A stretch of DNA of 64,000 bases, from assembly GCA_964426675.1 (NCBI GenBank), contig CAYRRM010000010.1, positions 20,289 through 84,288 of the forward strand, in the 5' to 3' direction. Positions 44,946 through 55,290 of the stretch are shown one piece after another. The notes under the pieces were generated by a model that saw nothing but the letters and a program-made list of their open reading frames with translations, ran no database searches and had not been told where the DNA came from. Position numbers and translations under genes: made by a program. Source of the DNA: DYMC01 sp035406705. Its GTDB lineage: Bacteria > Verrucomicrobiota > Lentisphaeria > Victivallales > GWF2-50-93. How positions within the stretch are numbered: position 1 is the first letter of the stretch; every line of letters starts with the position of its first letter.

Positions 44946-46148
44946 ATGAATTCTGATTTTATAAATGAAGATCTAATTTTTGATTTTTTTGAAAAGTACA
45001 ACGATACTATTATTATTCCCGAACCATCTCCGTTATTGTCAATACAAACATTGGCAATATGTGAAAAATTACAAAGAATTCTCATTGTAACAGGAAAAAA
45101 ATCTCATCTTGCAGGAGGAGCCCTAAAAAAGTTGAATATTATCATGGATGATGTTGATTGTAATATAGAGCTTTGTGATGGTACCCCACCTGAACCTGAT
45201 ATAAATGATATAAAAAAAATAAAAAATGTAATAGATAATATTTTTCCAGATTTTGTGATTGCTATCGGAGGAGGAAGTGTGATGGATGCAGCCAAAGCTG
45301 CTTATCTGTGGAGTCAATCAGGCGGAGATATAAGAGAATATTTTGGTTTAAATGCATTTTCGGAAAAGAATCCAGGTAGAAAATTAAAAAAAGTATTATG
45401 TATTCCTACTACGGCAGGGACAGGATCAGAAGTTACACCATATTCAAATATTGTTGATAGAGAGGCAGGTGTTAAGAAGCTTATAGCAGACAAAGAGATA
45501 ATCCCTTCATATGCATTGCTTGACCCTTCTCTTACATTGACATGCAATAGGGAAATAACGGTAAATTGCGCTCTTGATGCTCTTTGTCATTCAATTGAGG
45601 CTTATCTACAGGATAGTCCAGAAGATGCTATATATGAGGAACTTGCGTTTACAGCCATAGGGCTAATTTGTAAGAGTTTACCAGAGGTCATTAGTAATCC
45701 TGAGAGTCTAATTGATAGGAGAAATCTTCTTTATGCAGCATGTCTTGGGGGGATGCTTATTAGTCGAAAACCTACTGGGATTCCACATCTTTTAAGTTAT
45801 TCGCTATATGGAAAGATTGCCCATGGGATGGCGGTTGCCTTGTTATTGCCTTCAGCGTGGAGATTTTATTGCGAAAATCGCAAAGTATTAGAAAAAACAT
45901 TACGGTTAAAAGTTTATTTTAGTGGAAATACAGTAGAAGAAGTAATTTTTTCGTATAAGGCATTTCTGAGAAAATGCGGAATTTACAAGAATATATCTGC
46001 ATTTGTTGACGATAAGGCACTTGAAAATGCTGTTAATCTTGCCTCAGAAAATAAGTTTAAACTCAGAAAGCTTCCAAGAGAAATAGAAGAAGCGAGAGCA
46101 GAAGAACAGTTATGTTCTATAATTCAAAATGCTAAGACAGAATTTTAA
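44946..46148 (+). CDS. Iron-containing alcohol dehydrogenase
   Basis: A 400-residue group III dehydrogenase. The NAD(P)-binding signature is IAIGGGSVMDAAKAAYLW with TTAGTGSEVTPYSN, and metal ligands lie in CALDALCHSIEAYL and GKIAHGMAVALLLP. It interconverts aldehydes or ketones with alcohols in fermentation; the exact substrate is open. It abuts the zinc-ribbon/PTS gene and overlaps the next gene by 20 bp. A palindrome lies at 45871. Confidence 0.9.
   Translation: MNSDFINEDLIFDFFEKYNDTIIIPEPSPLLSIQTLAICEKLQRILIVTGKKSHLAGGALKKLNIIMDDVDCNIELCDGTPPEPDINDIKKIKNVIDNIFPDFVIAIGGGSVMDAAKAAYLWSQSGGDIREYFGLNAFSEKNPGRKLKKVLCIPTTAGTGSEVTPYSNIVDREAGVKKLIADKEIIPSYALLDPSLTLTCNREITVNCALDALCHSIEAYLQDSPEDAIYEELAFTAIGLICKSLPEVISNPESLIDRRNLLYAACLGGMLISRKPTGIPHLLSYSLYGKIAHGMAVALLLPSAWRFYCENRKVLEKTLRLKVYFSGNTVEEVIFSYKAFLRKCGIYKNISAFVDDKALENAVNLASENKFKLRKLPREIEEARAEEQLCSIIQNAKTEF
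45871..45881 (+). repeat. HIP-like palindrome, AAA-centre form
   Basis: Exact GCGAAAATCGC in the alcohol dehydrogenase gene; reads C-E-N-R, not the A-x-x-A frame. Confidence 0.85.
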
Positions 46149-46629
46149 AATTAGAAAGTATGCTCTAAGAGTCTTCCTTATAGTCTCTCTATGTATAAAT
46201 ATATTAGTACTAATTTTCCGATTTCCAATCGCAAAAATGTTGAAAGAAATTATTATAGACAAAAATGATCAATCTATATTTTTCATAACGGGTATAGATA
46301 GGTTAATTCAACAAATTAGACCATCGGGGAATCTATTTTTGAAGTTTGAAGGTTTTAAAAGCCCTGAAGGACAGGGTTGGGGGAGTCCAGAAGATGCAGC
46401 AAGTATTATGTATTTTAGAGTAGCTTATTTACTCTATCCCCATAAAGTTTTTACCGCGCCTGAGGGCAGTAAAATTGTAAGAGGTACGGAGTTTTTAGAT
46501 TTAAATTTTTCTCCTTCTGATGACTGGTTAAGGGAAATGAAAATAACAAATATTCTAACTTTTTTCAGAGATGAAAAAGGTCAAATAAGATGGGACTATA
46601 AAAATCTTGCTCCAGATATGGTAAAATGA
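46129..46629 (+). CDS. Membrane-anchored protein, unknown, paired with the glycosyltransferase
   Basis: A 166-residue protein with one N-terminal helix (ALRVFLIVSLCINILVLIF) and a soluble part containing QGWGSPEDAASIMYFRVAYLLYPHKVF, which is characteristic of small accessory proteins sitting beside GT-C glycosyltransferases in several genomes as I recall. Its stop overlaps the next start as ATGA. It overlaps the dehydrogenase by 20 bp. It probably cooperates with the transferase; this is inference. Confidence 0.55.
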   Translation: MLRQNFKIRKYALRVFLIVSLCINILVLIFRFPIAKMLKEIIIDKNDQSIFFITGIDRLIQQIRPSGNLFLKFEGFKSPEGQGWGSPEDAASIMYFRVAYLLYPHKVFTAPEGSKIVRGTEFLDLNFSPSDDWLREMKITNILTFFRDEKGQIRWDYKNLAPDMVK

Positions 46630-48011
46630 ATTATATTGGTTTAACTATATATATTTTTTCTATTTTTTTACTTGGTTTTGCTATTTTATCTTTTTGCGAG
46701 GAGCGTAATAATTTTAAAGGGGGTTTCTGGAAAATAATCGCTTTTTCATTTGTTATGGGGGTAGGGGCTACTGGTGTATTATTTTTTTTTCAAGCCCTTT
46801 TTTTGGAACTATCTAAACAATTCTGGATTTACATTAATCTAATTCTTGCGTTATTGTTAATTTTTTCTGGAAAAGGCTTTCTAATCCTAAAAGAATTTTG
46901 GAAAAATACATTTAAAAATTTCTGTAGACCTGTTTTAAAGAAAACAAATATATTTTCTTATCTTGTAGCTATTTTTGCATTATTAATTTCATTTACAATA
47001 GTTTTTACTAATCTATTTTTTACCCCTTTATGGGATATAGATTCTTTTGCTTTGTGGGGATTTAAGTCAAAAGTAATTTATCTCTCTGGGCTCAATAAAG
47101 ATTCATATTTTTATCTGGTTGAATATGGTTTTAGTCATCTTGATTATCCCCTTTTGGTTCCTTTTGTTAATGCAGGTATTTACATTAGTGCTGGAAATCT
47201 ATCGCAAAGTCTTGGAAAAATTCTTTATTTTCCTTTACTTATTTCCTTTTTTGTAATTTTGTATTGTTCTGCAAGAAGGAAATTAAATAGTCTATTTGCA
47301 TTTATGTTAAGTGTAATGTTGTTTTCAACGGCTCCTATTATACAGTGGGGTTCTGCAGGTACTGCTGATATATATATTGCTATTTTTTTGCTTTTATCCA
47401 TTTATTATTCTTTGAATTTTATAGAAAGCTTTTCTATTCCTTATTTGATTGGCTTTTCTTTTGTTAATCTCTTCCTTGCCTTTACAAAAAATGAGGGGCT
47501 TGCCATAGCTCTGATTAACTTTATCGTATTGTTTATATTTACGAGTATAATGGGAAAAAATGTAGGGCTATTTCATATAATAATAGCTGGAATTGCTGTG
47601 TTTTTATTTATCTTGCCATGGCTAATATGGAGTATGGATATACCTAAAATACACGAAAATTATCCATCGCAAATAAAAAATATTTTTCTTTTAGATAGAT
47701 GGAAAAGAATACCTGAAATAGTTTCAGTGTTTTTTGCTCATATCTCAAATCTTTCACGATGGGGGCTTTTCTGGTTAGTCTGCCTGATTGGTATGGTGTT
47801 TCCGAGGAAAAATTTGGACTATTTGTTGTCAATAGTGTTATTTTTTATCCTCTTTTTACTTTATTTTATAGTGTTTATGATAAGTCCGTGGTCTATTGAA
47901 TATCTCAATGCGGCTGTACTTGAAAGGCTTTTAATACATCTTTCCATCCCAGCTTTTTTTATAACTTTAGATTTTTTAAGTATAATTGTAAAAATGGATG
48001 TCTCAGACTAA
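46626..48011 (+). CDS. GT-C glycosyltransferase, family 39-like membrane protein
   Basis: A 461-residue protein with about eleven hydrophobic segments. The first large loop has FFTPLWDIDSFALWGFKSKV, with the acidic pair and aromatic/lysine residues typical of dolichyl-phosphate-mannose protein mannosyltransferase-like (GT39) enzymes, and PWLIWSMDIPKIHENYP follows in a later loop. These use polyprenyl-phosphate sugars on the outer face of the membrane. Substrate unknown. It forms a pair with the small anchored protein upstream. Confidence 0.75.
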   Translation: MNYIGLTIYIFSIFLLGFAILSFCEERNNFKGGFWKIIAFSFVMGVGATGVLFFFQALFLELSKQFWIYINLILALLLIFSGKGFLILKEFWKNTFKNFCRPVLKKTNIFSYLVAIFALLISFTIVFTNLFFTPLWDIDSFALWGFKSKVIYLSGLNKDSYFYLVEYGFSHLDYPLLVPFVNAGIYISAGNLSQSLGKILYFPLLISFFVILYCSARRKLNSLFAFMLSVMLFSTAPIIQWGSAGTADIYIAIFLLLSIYYSLNFIESFSIPYLIGFSFVNLFLAFTKNEGLAIALINFIVLFIFTSIMGKNVGLFHIIIAGIAVFLFILPWLIWSMDIPKIHENYPSQIKNIFLLDRWKRIPEIVSVFFAHISNLSRWGLFWLVCLIGMVFPRKNLDYLLSIVLFFILFLLYFIVFMISPWSIEYLNAAVLERLLIHLSIPAFFITLDFLSIIVKMDVSD

Positions 48012-48035
48012 GTGATTGTGGGGAAAAAATACATA

Positions 48036-48737
48036 TTAAAAACCTTTTTTTATAGTGCCTTTAAGGCCGTATTTTTTGTAGTATTTTTTTAGATATTTGA
48101 TAGCGTCTTCTGCACTTTCACACAGATAATAAAGTTTGATATCATCTTTATGGATTTTATTTTCTTTTATCAATGTATTTTCCATCCAATCAATAAGTCC
48201 TTTCCAGAAGCTTTTTCCAATTATTACAATTGGTATTTTATTGATACGTTCTGTTTGTACCAGTGTTAATGTTTCCATAAGTTCATCCAAAGTTCCAAAT
48301 CCGCCCGGGAACACAACTACTCCCTGTGTATATTTAAGGAAATTTACCTTTCTAATGAAAAAATATCTGAAATTAATTTCTTCACTCAAAAATTTATTTG
48401 GTTGTTGTTCATTCGGTAATTTAATGTTCAATCCGATGGATCTGCCACCAGCTTCAAATGCACCTTTGTTTGCTGCCTCCATAATACCAGGTCCGCCACC
48501 GGTTAGAACGCCAAAACCACATTTAACAAGGAGTTTTCCCATTTTTTCGGCTTCCTGATAGTCAGTATCAGTGGGTTTTGTTCGTGCAGAGCCAAAAACA
48601 GTAACAAGAGGTCCTTGTTGTGACATTTTTTCGAAGGATTCGATGAATTCTGACATTATTCGGAAAATGCGCCAAGGCTCATCTTTACTCAGATCCGAAA
48701 ATAGGGCAGGTTTTTCAATGCAGTTTTTTTTATTCAT
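48036..48737 (-). CDS. LOG-family (TIGR00730) Rossmann-fold nucleotide hydrolase-like protein
   Basis: A 233-residue protein with the family motifs VFGSARTKP, LTGGGPGIMEAANKGA and PGGFGTLDELMETL. The last includes the catalytic Arg/Glu type site used by LOG enzymes to release ribose 5-phosphate from nucleotide monophosphates. Older annotation as lysine decarboxylase is not supported. It is transcribed singly, convergent with the glycosyltransferase gene. Confidence 0.88.
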   Translation of the reverse strand: MNKKNCIEKPALFSDLSKDEPWRIFRIMSEFIESFEKMSQQGPLVTVFGSARTKPTDTDYQEAEKMGKLLVKCGFGVLTGGGPGIMEAANKGAFEAGGRSIGLNIKLPNEQQPNKFLSEEINFRYFFIRKVNFLKYTQGVVVFPGGFGTLDELMETLTLVQTERINKIPIVIIGKSFWKGLIDWMENTLIKENKIHKDDIKLYYLCESAEDAIKYLKKYYKKYGLKGTIKKGF

Positions 48738-48802
48738 AAGACCTCATATTTTTAGTTTAATTTTTGTAAGAAAGTAAGTTATAAAAAAAATAAATCAAGT
48801 TA

Positions 48803-51800
48803 TCATGAACTTTTTATTTTCCTTATATCTTCAATGATTAAATACAGAGATGGAACTAATACCAATGTTATGAGCGTAGCGAAGAGAAGCCCATATCCAA
48901 GAGAAATTGCCATGGGAATTAAAAATCTAGCCTGTCTTGAACTTTCAAATATCATCGGAGCAAGGCCACCAAAAGTAGTAAGTGTAGTCAGAAGTATAGG
49001 GCGAAAACGCTGAATTCCAGAAGAAAGTATCGCTTCGAATGGGGGGGAGTCCTTCAGATCTCTTTCTATTCGCAAAATCCAATAAAACTATTGCATCATT
49101 TACAACAACTCCGGATAAGGCAAGTATACCAATAATGCTCATCATTGATAGGTTATAACCCATTATAAAATGCCCAATTACTGCTCCTACGAATCCCATA
49201 GGTATACTTACCATAATAATTAGAGGTTGGATGTAACTTTTAAATGGTACAGCAAGCATGATGTAAATGAAGAGAAGAAGAATGGGTATGAATACTGTTA
49301 ATTTACCAAACATATCTCGAGAATCAGCCTGCATCCCTTCAAAACTGTACTCAAGGCCAGGATACTTTTTCTTAAGTTCAGGTAATATATCATTTTCCAT
49401 GGTATTAATAACTTCAGTTGTTTTATATCTTGGGATTACATCTGCAGTTACCTGGATTGTCCTTTTGCCATTTCTTCTTGTTATTTCTGTGTATGCTCTT
49501 CCCTCAATGATTTGTGTAAGTTCCCTCAGGGGTGTTTCAGCTCCTGAAGGTGTCTTTATTATTAATTTTTTGAGGTCATTTTCAGAGATTCTTTCATCTT
49601 CAAGAAGTTTTATTTTTATCTTTATCTCATTTCGTCCGCGTTGCTGTCTAATGGCTTCTGCTCCTTCATAACTGTCTCTTAGGATTTTTGCAATATAAGA
49701 GGGAGTTACTCCCATTACTTCTCCTTTTTCTGTAATTTTAAAGTCATATTGTTTTTTGCCTGGTTGAAAACCGTCATCGATATCTTTTACTATAGGGAAT
49801 TTTGATAACTCATAAGCTAAATCTTCTCCAGCTGACCTTAATATATCCATATTCTTGTGTTTTAATTCAACTGTTAGTGAAGAACCTCCGCCTGGACCAC
49901 CACGATCGGCCTGGAATAAAAGAGTTTCAACACCAGGTATTTCTCCTGTGATTTTACGCCAATCATTGACTATTTTTTGTGTACTACCATTTTCACCAAG
50001 TATTTTTTTTCTAATAGCAGGTGCTGCCAGATACAAGCGCATTTCAAGAGTGTGAGACCCATTTTTACCTATATCTGAGAAGATTCCGAGAAAGAGTTCC
50101 GGATGTTTGGATTGTTTTATTAATTTTTCAGCGGATGACCTGAGAATTTCTTCAACCTTTTTTGTTTTTGAAAAATTTGAGCCATAAGGTAGTTTTGCGT
50201 ATGCATATGCAAAGTCACTTTCAATTTTGGGGAAAAGTTCGAAACCCATTCTGCCACTACGAACAAAAGCAAAAAATAATGCGAAAATCGCAATCGATAT
50301 GAGCAATATTGAATATCGTTGTTTCAACGCTGCAGCGAGGAAAGGACCATAAATATTTTTGACAGCATTCATAAAAAATCTACTGAATTTTTGTTGAATG
50401 CTATGGAAGTATAGGTTAATGCCTTTTTTTGGTTTTTCGCTCTGGTGTCCAATATGTGAAGGCAGAATAAATATACTTTCTATCCACGATACAATAAATG
50501 CCAAACAAACTACTGCAGGTAACATCCATAATATCTTGCCCATAATTCCGGGAAGGAAAGCGAGAGGAAGCATTGCTGCTATGTTTGTTAAAATGCTGAA
50601 TGAAATTGGAACTGCGACTTCTCTTGTTCCCTGTATAGCAGCATCTATTAAAGGCATTCCATTTTCGTGGAGATTATAAATGTTTTCTCCAACAACTATT
50701 GCATCATCAACTAAAATACCGAGAGCCATAATCATTGCAAACATTGAAACCATATTTAAGGATAGTCCCAACTCAGGCATAAAAATGAATGCTCCAAGAA
50801 ATGAAATTGGAATTCCAAGCATTACCCAAAATGCCAGTTTTAACTCTAAAAACATTCCCAGTAAAAATAAAACTAAAAAAGCCCCCATAGAACCGTTTTT
50901 TATCATTAATTCAAGGCGTTGACGATATATATCAGCTCTATCATCAAAAATTTCTATCCCTATATGAGGGGAGACTTCTTCTTTCAATAATTTGATTCTT
51001 TTTTTTACTGAATTTGATACTGAAATTGGTGTTTGATCTCCGACTCTGAAAATATCAAGTATAACAGCTGGTTTTCCATTGAACAAAGCAAGTCTGTCTG
51101 TTTCTTCAAAATCATCTTTTATATTTGCAATATCTCCAAGAAGCAAGCGTGTTCCATCAGTTTTGCTTATAATAGGGATTTTCCTGAATTCTTTGCCATA
51201 ATCTTTTCTTTCTTTTACTCTTATAAGAATTTCACCAGCCTGGGTTTTTATGCTTCCTCCAGGTAATTCAAGTGAAGAATTTTGCACAGCATTTTTTATA
51301 TCTGATAAGGTTAGGGAATGCTTTCTGAGATTATCCAGAGGCACCTCAATTTTAATTTCGAGTTTTTTTATTCCGGAGAGTTCTATCTGGGTGATATTTT
51401 CATCTTCGAGGAGGTAATCTCTTACTCTTTCGGCAATCTCTCTAAGAGATTTTTCACTGGATTCTCCGTACACCACTACAGACAAAACTTCTCTTTTTCT
51501 TGCATCAAGCGTTACTATTGGTTTTTCAGCTTCTTCTGGAAAAGTGGTAATCCTGTCAATTTCATTCTTTATGTCCTGATAGGTTTTTGAATAATCAGTA
51601 TTTTCAAAAAGTTCAGCTACTACAGTTCCATATCCTTCTGCGGCAGTTGAACGCACTTCTTTTACTCCCTCTATTCCTCTTATTGCCTCTTCTGTAACAA
51701 GAATAATACCTTTTTCAACTTCTTCAGGACTTGCTCCGGGATAAGCCACGGAAACTGTAACCGTATCCAGAGTTAAGTCAGGGAAAACCTCCTGTTTTAT

Positions 51801-51929
51801 TCTTAGCAAACTGAAAAGTCCCCCTATAATGAAAAATAGCATTAACAAATTTGCTGCTACAGGATTTTTTACCATCCATGATATTGGAGTTTCTCTATTT
51901 TCCATTTGATTTTTAAAATTCACTTTCAA
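48803..51929 (-). pseudogene. RND-family efflux transporter, interrupted by a one-base frameshift
   Basis: A transporter of HAE1/AcrB type, about 1041 residues if repaired. The frame from 51929 runs 994 residues and includes AIIMALGILVDDAIVVGENIYN with the proton-relay Asp pair, and VNDAIVLLDFANRKRSEGLPP. It shifts at a C7 run (49040-49046): the expected continuation FEAILSSGIQRFRPILLTTLTTF...LVPSLYL is in another frame ending at 48803. Removing one C restores a normal RND C-terminus. The break is an assembly error, phase variation or a recent mutation. It lies 7 bp after its adaptor gene; no outer-membrane channel gene is present. Confidence 0.85.
50281..50291 (+). repeat. HIP-like palindrome, AAA-centre form
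   Basis: Exact GCGAAAATCGC on the plus strand, inside the minus-strand RND gene (coding strand A-I-F-A). Confidence 0.85.
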
Positions 51930-51936
51930 TCTTTTT

Positions 51937-53109
51937 TTATTTATTATCTCTAAGAAATTCAGTCCGTAACTTCATTCCATCCATAATATATGGTAGGTCT
52001 GAAATGATTAATTTTGCTCCTTCTGGTATTTCATTTTTACAATAAATCCAATCTTTATCTTCACATATTATATTAGGGATAATCGTTTTAAGTGTTCCGT
52101 CTGTTGTAAGAATACATAGTTTTCCTTCTTGAATATTAGCGCGAGATATTTTATAGCAGTTATTGATTACATTACAAAATATCTTAACACTAACAATCTG
52201 GTTCAGAAAAATGTTTCTTGAGCTTTTGTCGGAGGGAAAAGGGTGTTTTACTTCAATTATTACTTTCACCATTTGACTATTTTCCTCCATCTGACTCAAA
52301 GTTTCTATTATTTTTCCTCTCAAAGGAGCTTTTGTTGTTTCTACTTCAACATTTTCATTATCTCCATTGATAGCATGGGTAATTGCTTCAAATTCATTTT
52401 TTGGGATTGAAGCCTCTATCCATACAGATTCGATGCCTGCAATTTTTGCAATTTCAGATTGAGGAGAGAGTTGATCTCCGATATTCGCAAAAATCGAGAT
52501 AATTGTGCAATCAAAAGGAGCATTAATTTTTGTGCGTTTTAAATCTAATTTTGCTTGTTCAACTGAGGCTTCGGAGCTTTTAACATCCGCTAAGGCAGCG
52601 CGCATTTGCGGTTTTCGCAAAATGAAGTCTTCATTTTCGGTATTGCCTCCTTTTGCAAGAAATTCGTTGTAGTTCTTTTGGGCTATTTCCTGTTGAGCTT
52701 TTTCAAGCTCAAGATTTGACAAAGCTTTTTCAAAAGCAGCTTCAGCTTTTTTCAGAGCTATTAAATAATCGCTGTCATCTATTTCAGCAATTAATTCGTC
52801 TTTTTTGAAGAAGGCACCAGGCACAAAATTTTTAGAGACATTTATCAATTCGCCACTTATTTTTGTTTTTAAAACGATTTCACGCGATGGTATAACTTTT
52901 CCAAGTGCTGATATTATTATCTGATGATTTTCCCTTTTTAAGTCTTCTACCTTTATCAATGGAATAACTGCTGACTTTTCCTTTTTTTCAGCTACCGGTT
53001 TGTTTTTTATCATATAATAAGATGCGAAAAGAGCAGATATTAAAATGAAAAGTGATATTAAGAAGAAAAATATGCTTTGGAAACTCTTTTTATGATGATA
53101 TTTTTCCAT
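51937..53109 (-). CDS. RND efflux membrane-fusion (adaptor) protein
   Basis: A 390-residue HlyD/AcrA-type adaptor. A membrane anchor (IFFFLISLFILISALFASYYM) is followed by a barrel-sandwich hybrid start VIPSREIVLKTKISGELI, a coiled coil (KKAEAAFEKALSNLELEKAQ), and beta-barrel segments (RTKINAPFDCTIISIFANIGD). It connects the RND pump to an outer-membrane channel. A one-mismatch palindrome (GCGGTTTTCGC) is at 52618. It precedes the pump gene by 7 bp. Confidence 0.9.
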   Translation of the reverse strand: MEKYHHKKSFQSIFFFLISLFILISALFASYYMIKNKPVAEKKEKSAVIPLIKVEDLKRENHQIIISALGKVIPSREIVLKTKISGELINVSKNFVPGAFFKKDELIAEIDDSDYLIALKKAEAAFEKALSNLELEKAQQEIAQKNYNEFLAKGGNTENEDFILRKPQMRAALADVKSSEASVEQAKLDLKRTKINAPFDCTIISIFANIGDQLSPQSEIAKIAGIESVWIEASIPKNEFEAITHAINGDNENVEVETTKAPLRGKIIETLSQMEENSQMVKVIIEVKHPFPSDKSSRNIFLNQIVSVKIFCNVINNCYKISRANIQEGKLCILTTDGTLKTIIPNIICEDKDWIYCKNEIPEGAKLIISDLPYIMDGMKLRTEFLRDNK

Positions 53110-53130
53110 AATTTACCTCTTTTTTTATTT

Positions 53131-55290
53131 TTAGAAACCACGAAGGCGTATTTTTGCTGCTTCTCCAAAAAGTTCAGCATAAAAAAGCCTTGCTTTATAA
53201 TTATTGGGGTCTGTATAAACAGCAGCTTTTGCAAGACGCCTTGCCATATCGAAATTTCCATTTTTTAGGAAAATTTTTCCATCATTTACCCATTGCGCCG
53301 AATTAACTGAATTATCATCAGTTATAACTTTAAAAACTACATACCTATTACTGATAATCTTAAATTCATCTGGTACTTGTATTTCATAAAAGTATCTGAG
53401 TTTTTTACGCGTTTGTGTCTTACTCATTAGATATGCCGGACACGTTGAAGACAGATTTGCAGCATTCGCAAAATATCTCATACTATAAATATTCATGGGT
53501 CCAGCGAGACCTCTATCGTAAATCAGGTAATCAATAGCATTTTTTTCACAAAATTTCATCAAATCCCGTTCAGTTCCATGAAATAATAACATCACAAAAT
53601 CTTTAAAATTTTTTCTATTTATCTCATTTTCAAATTTTGGTTGCAAAACTATTCCTGCATTGCAATATGCAAGGAGCATTGGGGACACCTCTATGTCTGC
53701 AAGAAAAATCTTATTATCAACTCCTTCCTGCCTGAACCATCTTATTAATGTAGATACCTCGCCCCAAAAATAATCTTCATATTTTCTCACTCTTGAAATA
53801 GTTGCGATTGTTTCTGCGAAAATCGCAAATACAAGTAACGTCCAGATAACAAATGCCAAAATCTTTCTATAACTACAAACTGAAAATTTCTCAGTTAAAA
53901 TAAATGAAATTTGAGGTAAAATTAATGACATAAACACAGCTAAAAATACATGATATCTTACAATAAAGAAAAACAAAACGAAATAAATGAAAAAGAAAGA
54001 GATATTTAAAAATATCCATCCACTCCTGAAACGAAATTTAAAACGAAATTTTTCATCGAAAAATAACCATAGAAGGATTGCAAAAACTATAAGTAGAAAA
54101 ACCAGATACAATGCCGCCGGGAAATAAGCTCGTAAAATATTTATATTTGCAGAATGCATTGCGGGTGTCCATAAAATTCTTGAGTCAAAGTCCAATAAAG
54201 CTGGATTTTCCGGTTTTATATTCATAAATCTGATTTTAGCGAACATGAGTTTTGCAAAATGTCCATATTTTTCTGTATATCCGCTATATTTTCCAATGTT
54301 TGATGAGAGAAAGAATAGAGGCAGGACAATAAGTGTTATTTTTGAGATTCTATTTAGGAATAATTCATTTTTCTTAAATACATTTTGGCAGATTAATACA
54401 GATGGAAGTAAAAATATAACAAGAGGAGATAAAATTAAAAGATGTTCTATATGATATGGGACAGTAATAGCAACTGCGAAAATCGCAAGTGCTAATCCAT
54501 ACCATAAAATTCTCCTTTTTTTTCCTGAGCCTCCACCAACAAAAATCCTTATTAATTCTACACAGCACAAAATAGATAAAATTACCTGTGTCATATCCCA
54601 CACTGCTAATGATATAAAAGAGAAAATAATGAAAGAAATAAAATGCAAATAGGAGAAATTTTTATGACAATATATTGCGAGACAATAAGAGAATATCAGA
54701 AAAGGCATTGCAAATGCTCCACCTACTATATCCTGGCCGGTATATCTGGCTATGGCAGCTGGAGATATGCAATGGAGTAATCCACCAAAAATAGAAAGAA
54801 ATAAAGGTAGTCCTGATAAACGCAGGAGGAGAAAAATCAACGCTGAGGACAATGACGCCCAGAGTCGAAGTTGGAATCTTGCCCACTGACTGAAATAGGG
54901 ATTATCTTCGTAAATTTTATCTTTGTCAGAAAGTTTTGGTTCTCCCAGAAAGAATTTTTTTAATCTGTATCCATAACCGAGAAAATATTCATTTCCAACA
55001 TTGAACTGTCTATTTACGCTGATTTTTTCGAAACCTACTAATTTTATATCAGGTCCTAATAGGTTTATTTTTCCTGAAGCTATTTGCCATGCATAATTAA
55101 ATGCCATTGCGCTTTCTACATTAAATGGTAGAAATGGGCCTGAAGGAGGTTGTTCTATTCCTTCAATTTTTGTAAGGCGATGTGCTTCTCGATTGAAAAC
55201 GCAGGTTCTTATAGAAAATGAAGTAATCCAGATAGAGAGAAAAACAAGAATATTGATGAATGTTTTATTGACTATTATTTTTCTTTTCAA
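53131..55290 (-). CDS. Large GT-C-like membrane protein with C-terminal helical repeat
   Basis: A 719-residue protein with roughly twelve hydrophobic segments and a soluble C-terminal portion of about 200 residues. The first loop has NVESAMAFNYAWQIASGKI and later LHCISPAAIARYTGQDIVGG, a layout like STT3/oligosaccharyltransferase-type GT-C proteins, with a periplasmic C-terminal domain (MRYFANAANLSSTCPAYLMS) and TPR-like final helices (KNGNFDMARRLAKAAVYTDP). The donor is probably a lipid-linked sugar; this is inference from fold. It shares an ATGA overlap with rpoN. Two palindromes lie at 53816 and 54476. Confidence 0.6.
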   Translation of the reverse strand: MKRKIIVNKTFINILVFLSIWITSFSIRTCVFNREAHRLTKIEGIEQPPSGPFLPFNVESAMAFNYAWQIASGKINLLGPDIKLVGFEKISVNRQFNVGNEYFLGYGYRLKKFFLGEPKLSDKDKIYEDNPYFSQWARFQLRLWASLSSALIFLLLRLSGLPLFLSIFGGLLHCISPAAIARYTGQDIVGGAFAMPFLIFSYCLAIYCHKNFSYLHFISFIIFSFISLAVWDMTQVILSILCCVELIRIFVGGGSGKKRRILWYGLALAIFAVAITVPYHIEHLLILSPLVIFLLPSVLICQNVFKKNELFLNRISKITLIVLPLFFLSSNIGKYSGYTEKYGHFAKLMFAKIRFMNIKPENPALLDFDSRILWTPAMHSANINILRAYFPAALYLVFLLIVFAILLWLFFDEKFRFKFRFRSGWIFLNISFFFIYFVLFFFIVRYHVFLAVFMSLILPQISFILTEKFSVCSYRKILAFVIWTLLVFAIFAETIATISRVRKYEDYFWGEVSTLIRWFRQEGVDNKIFLADIEVSPMLLAYCNAGIVLQPKFENEINRKNFKDFVMLLFHGTERDLMKFCEKNAIDYLIYDRGLAGPMNIYSMRYFANAANLSSTCPAYLMSKTQTRKKLRYFYEIQVPDEFKIISNRYVVFKVITDDNSVNSAQWVNDGKIFLKNGNFDMARRLAKAAVYTDPNNYKARLFYAELFGEAAKIRLRGF
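53816..53826 (+). repeat. HIP-like palindrome, AAA-centre form
   Basis: Exact GCGAAAATCGC on the plus strand, in a minus-strand gene (coding strand A-I-F-A). Confidence 0.85.
54476..54486 (+). repeat. HIP-like palindrome, AAA-centre form
   Basis: Exact GCGAAAATCGC on the plus strand, in the same GT-C gene, 660 bp from the previous copy (coding strand A-I-F-A). Confidence 0.85.

Noticed and set aside
48036..48737. Lysine decarboxylase
   Set aside because: PGGxGTxxE is the LOG nucleotide hydrolase family signature, a common mis-annotation.
48803..49075. A separate 90-codon gene at the C-terminal end of the RND pump
   Set aside because: Its sequence is the missing end of the RND transporter in a shifted frame; it is part of that gene, not an independent one.
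52618..52628. Palindrome-like GCGGTTTTCGC in the adaptor gene, and GCCAAAATCGC at 9380
   Set aside because: One mismatch each, so not counted among the 17 exact copies; they may be decayed copies.
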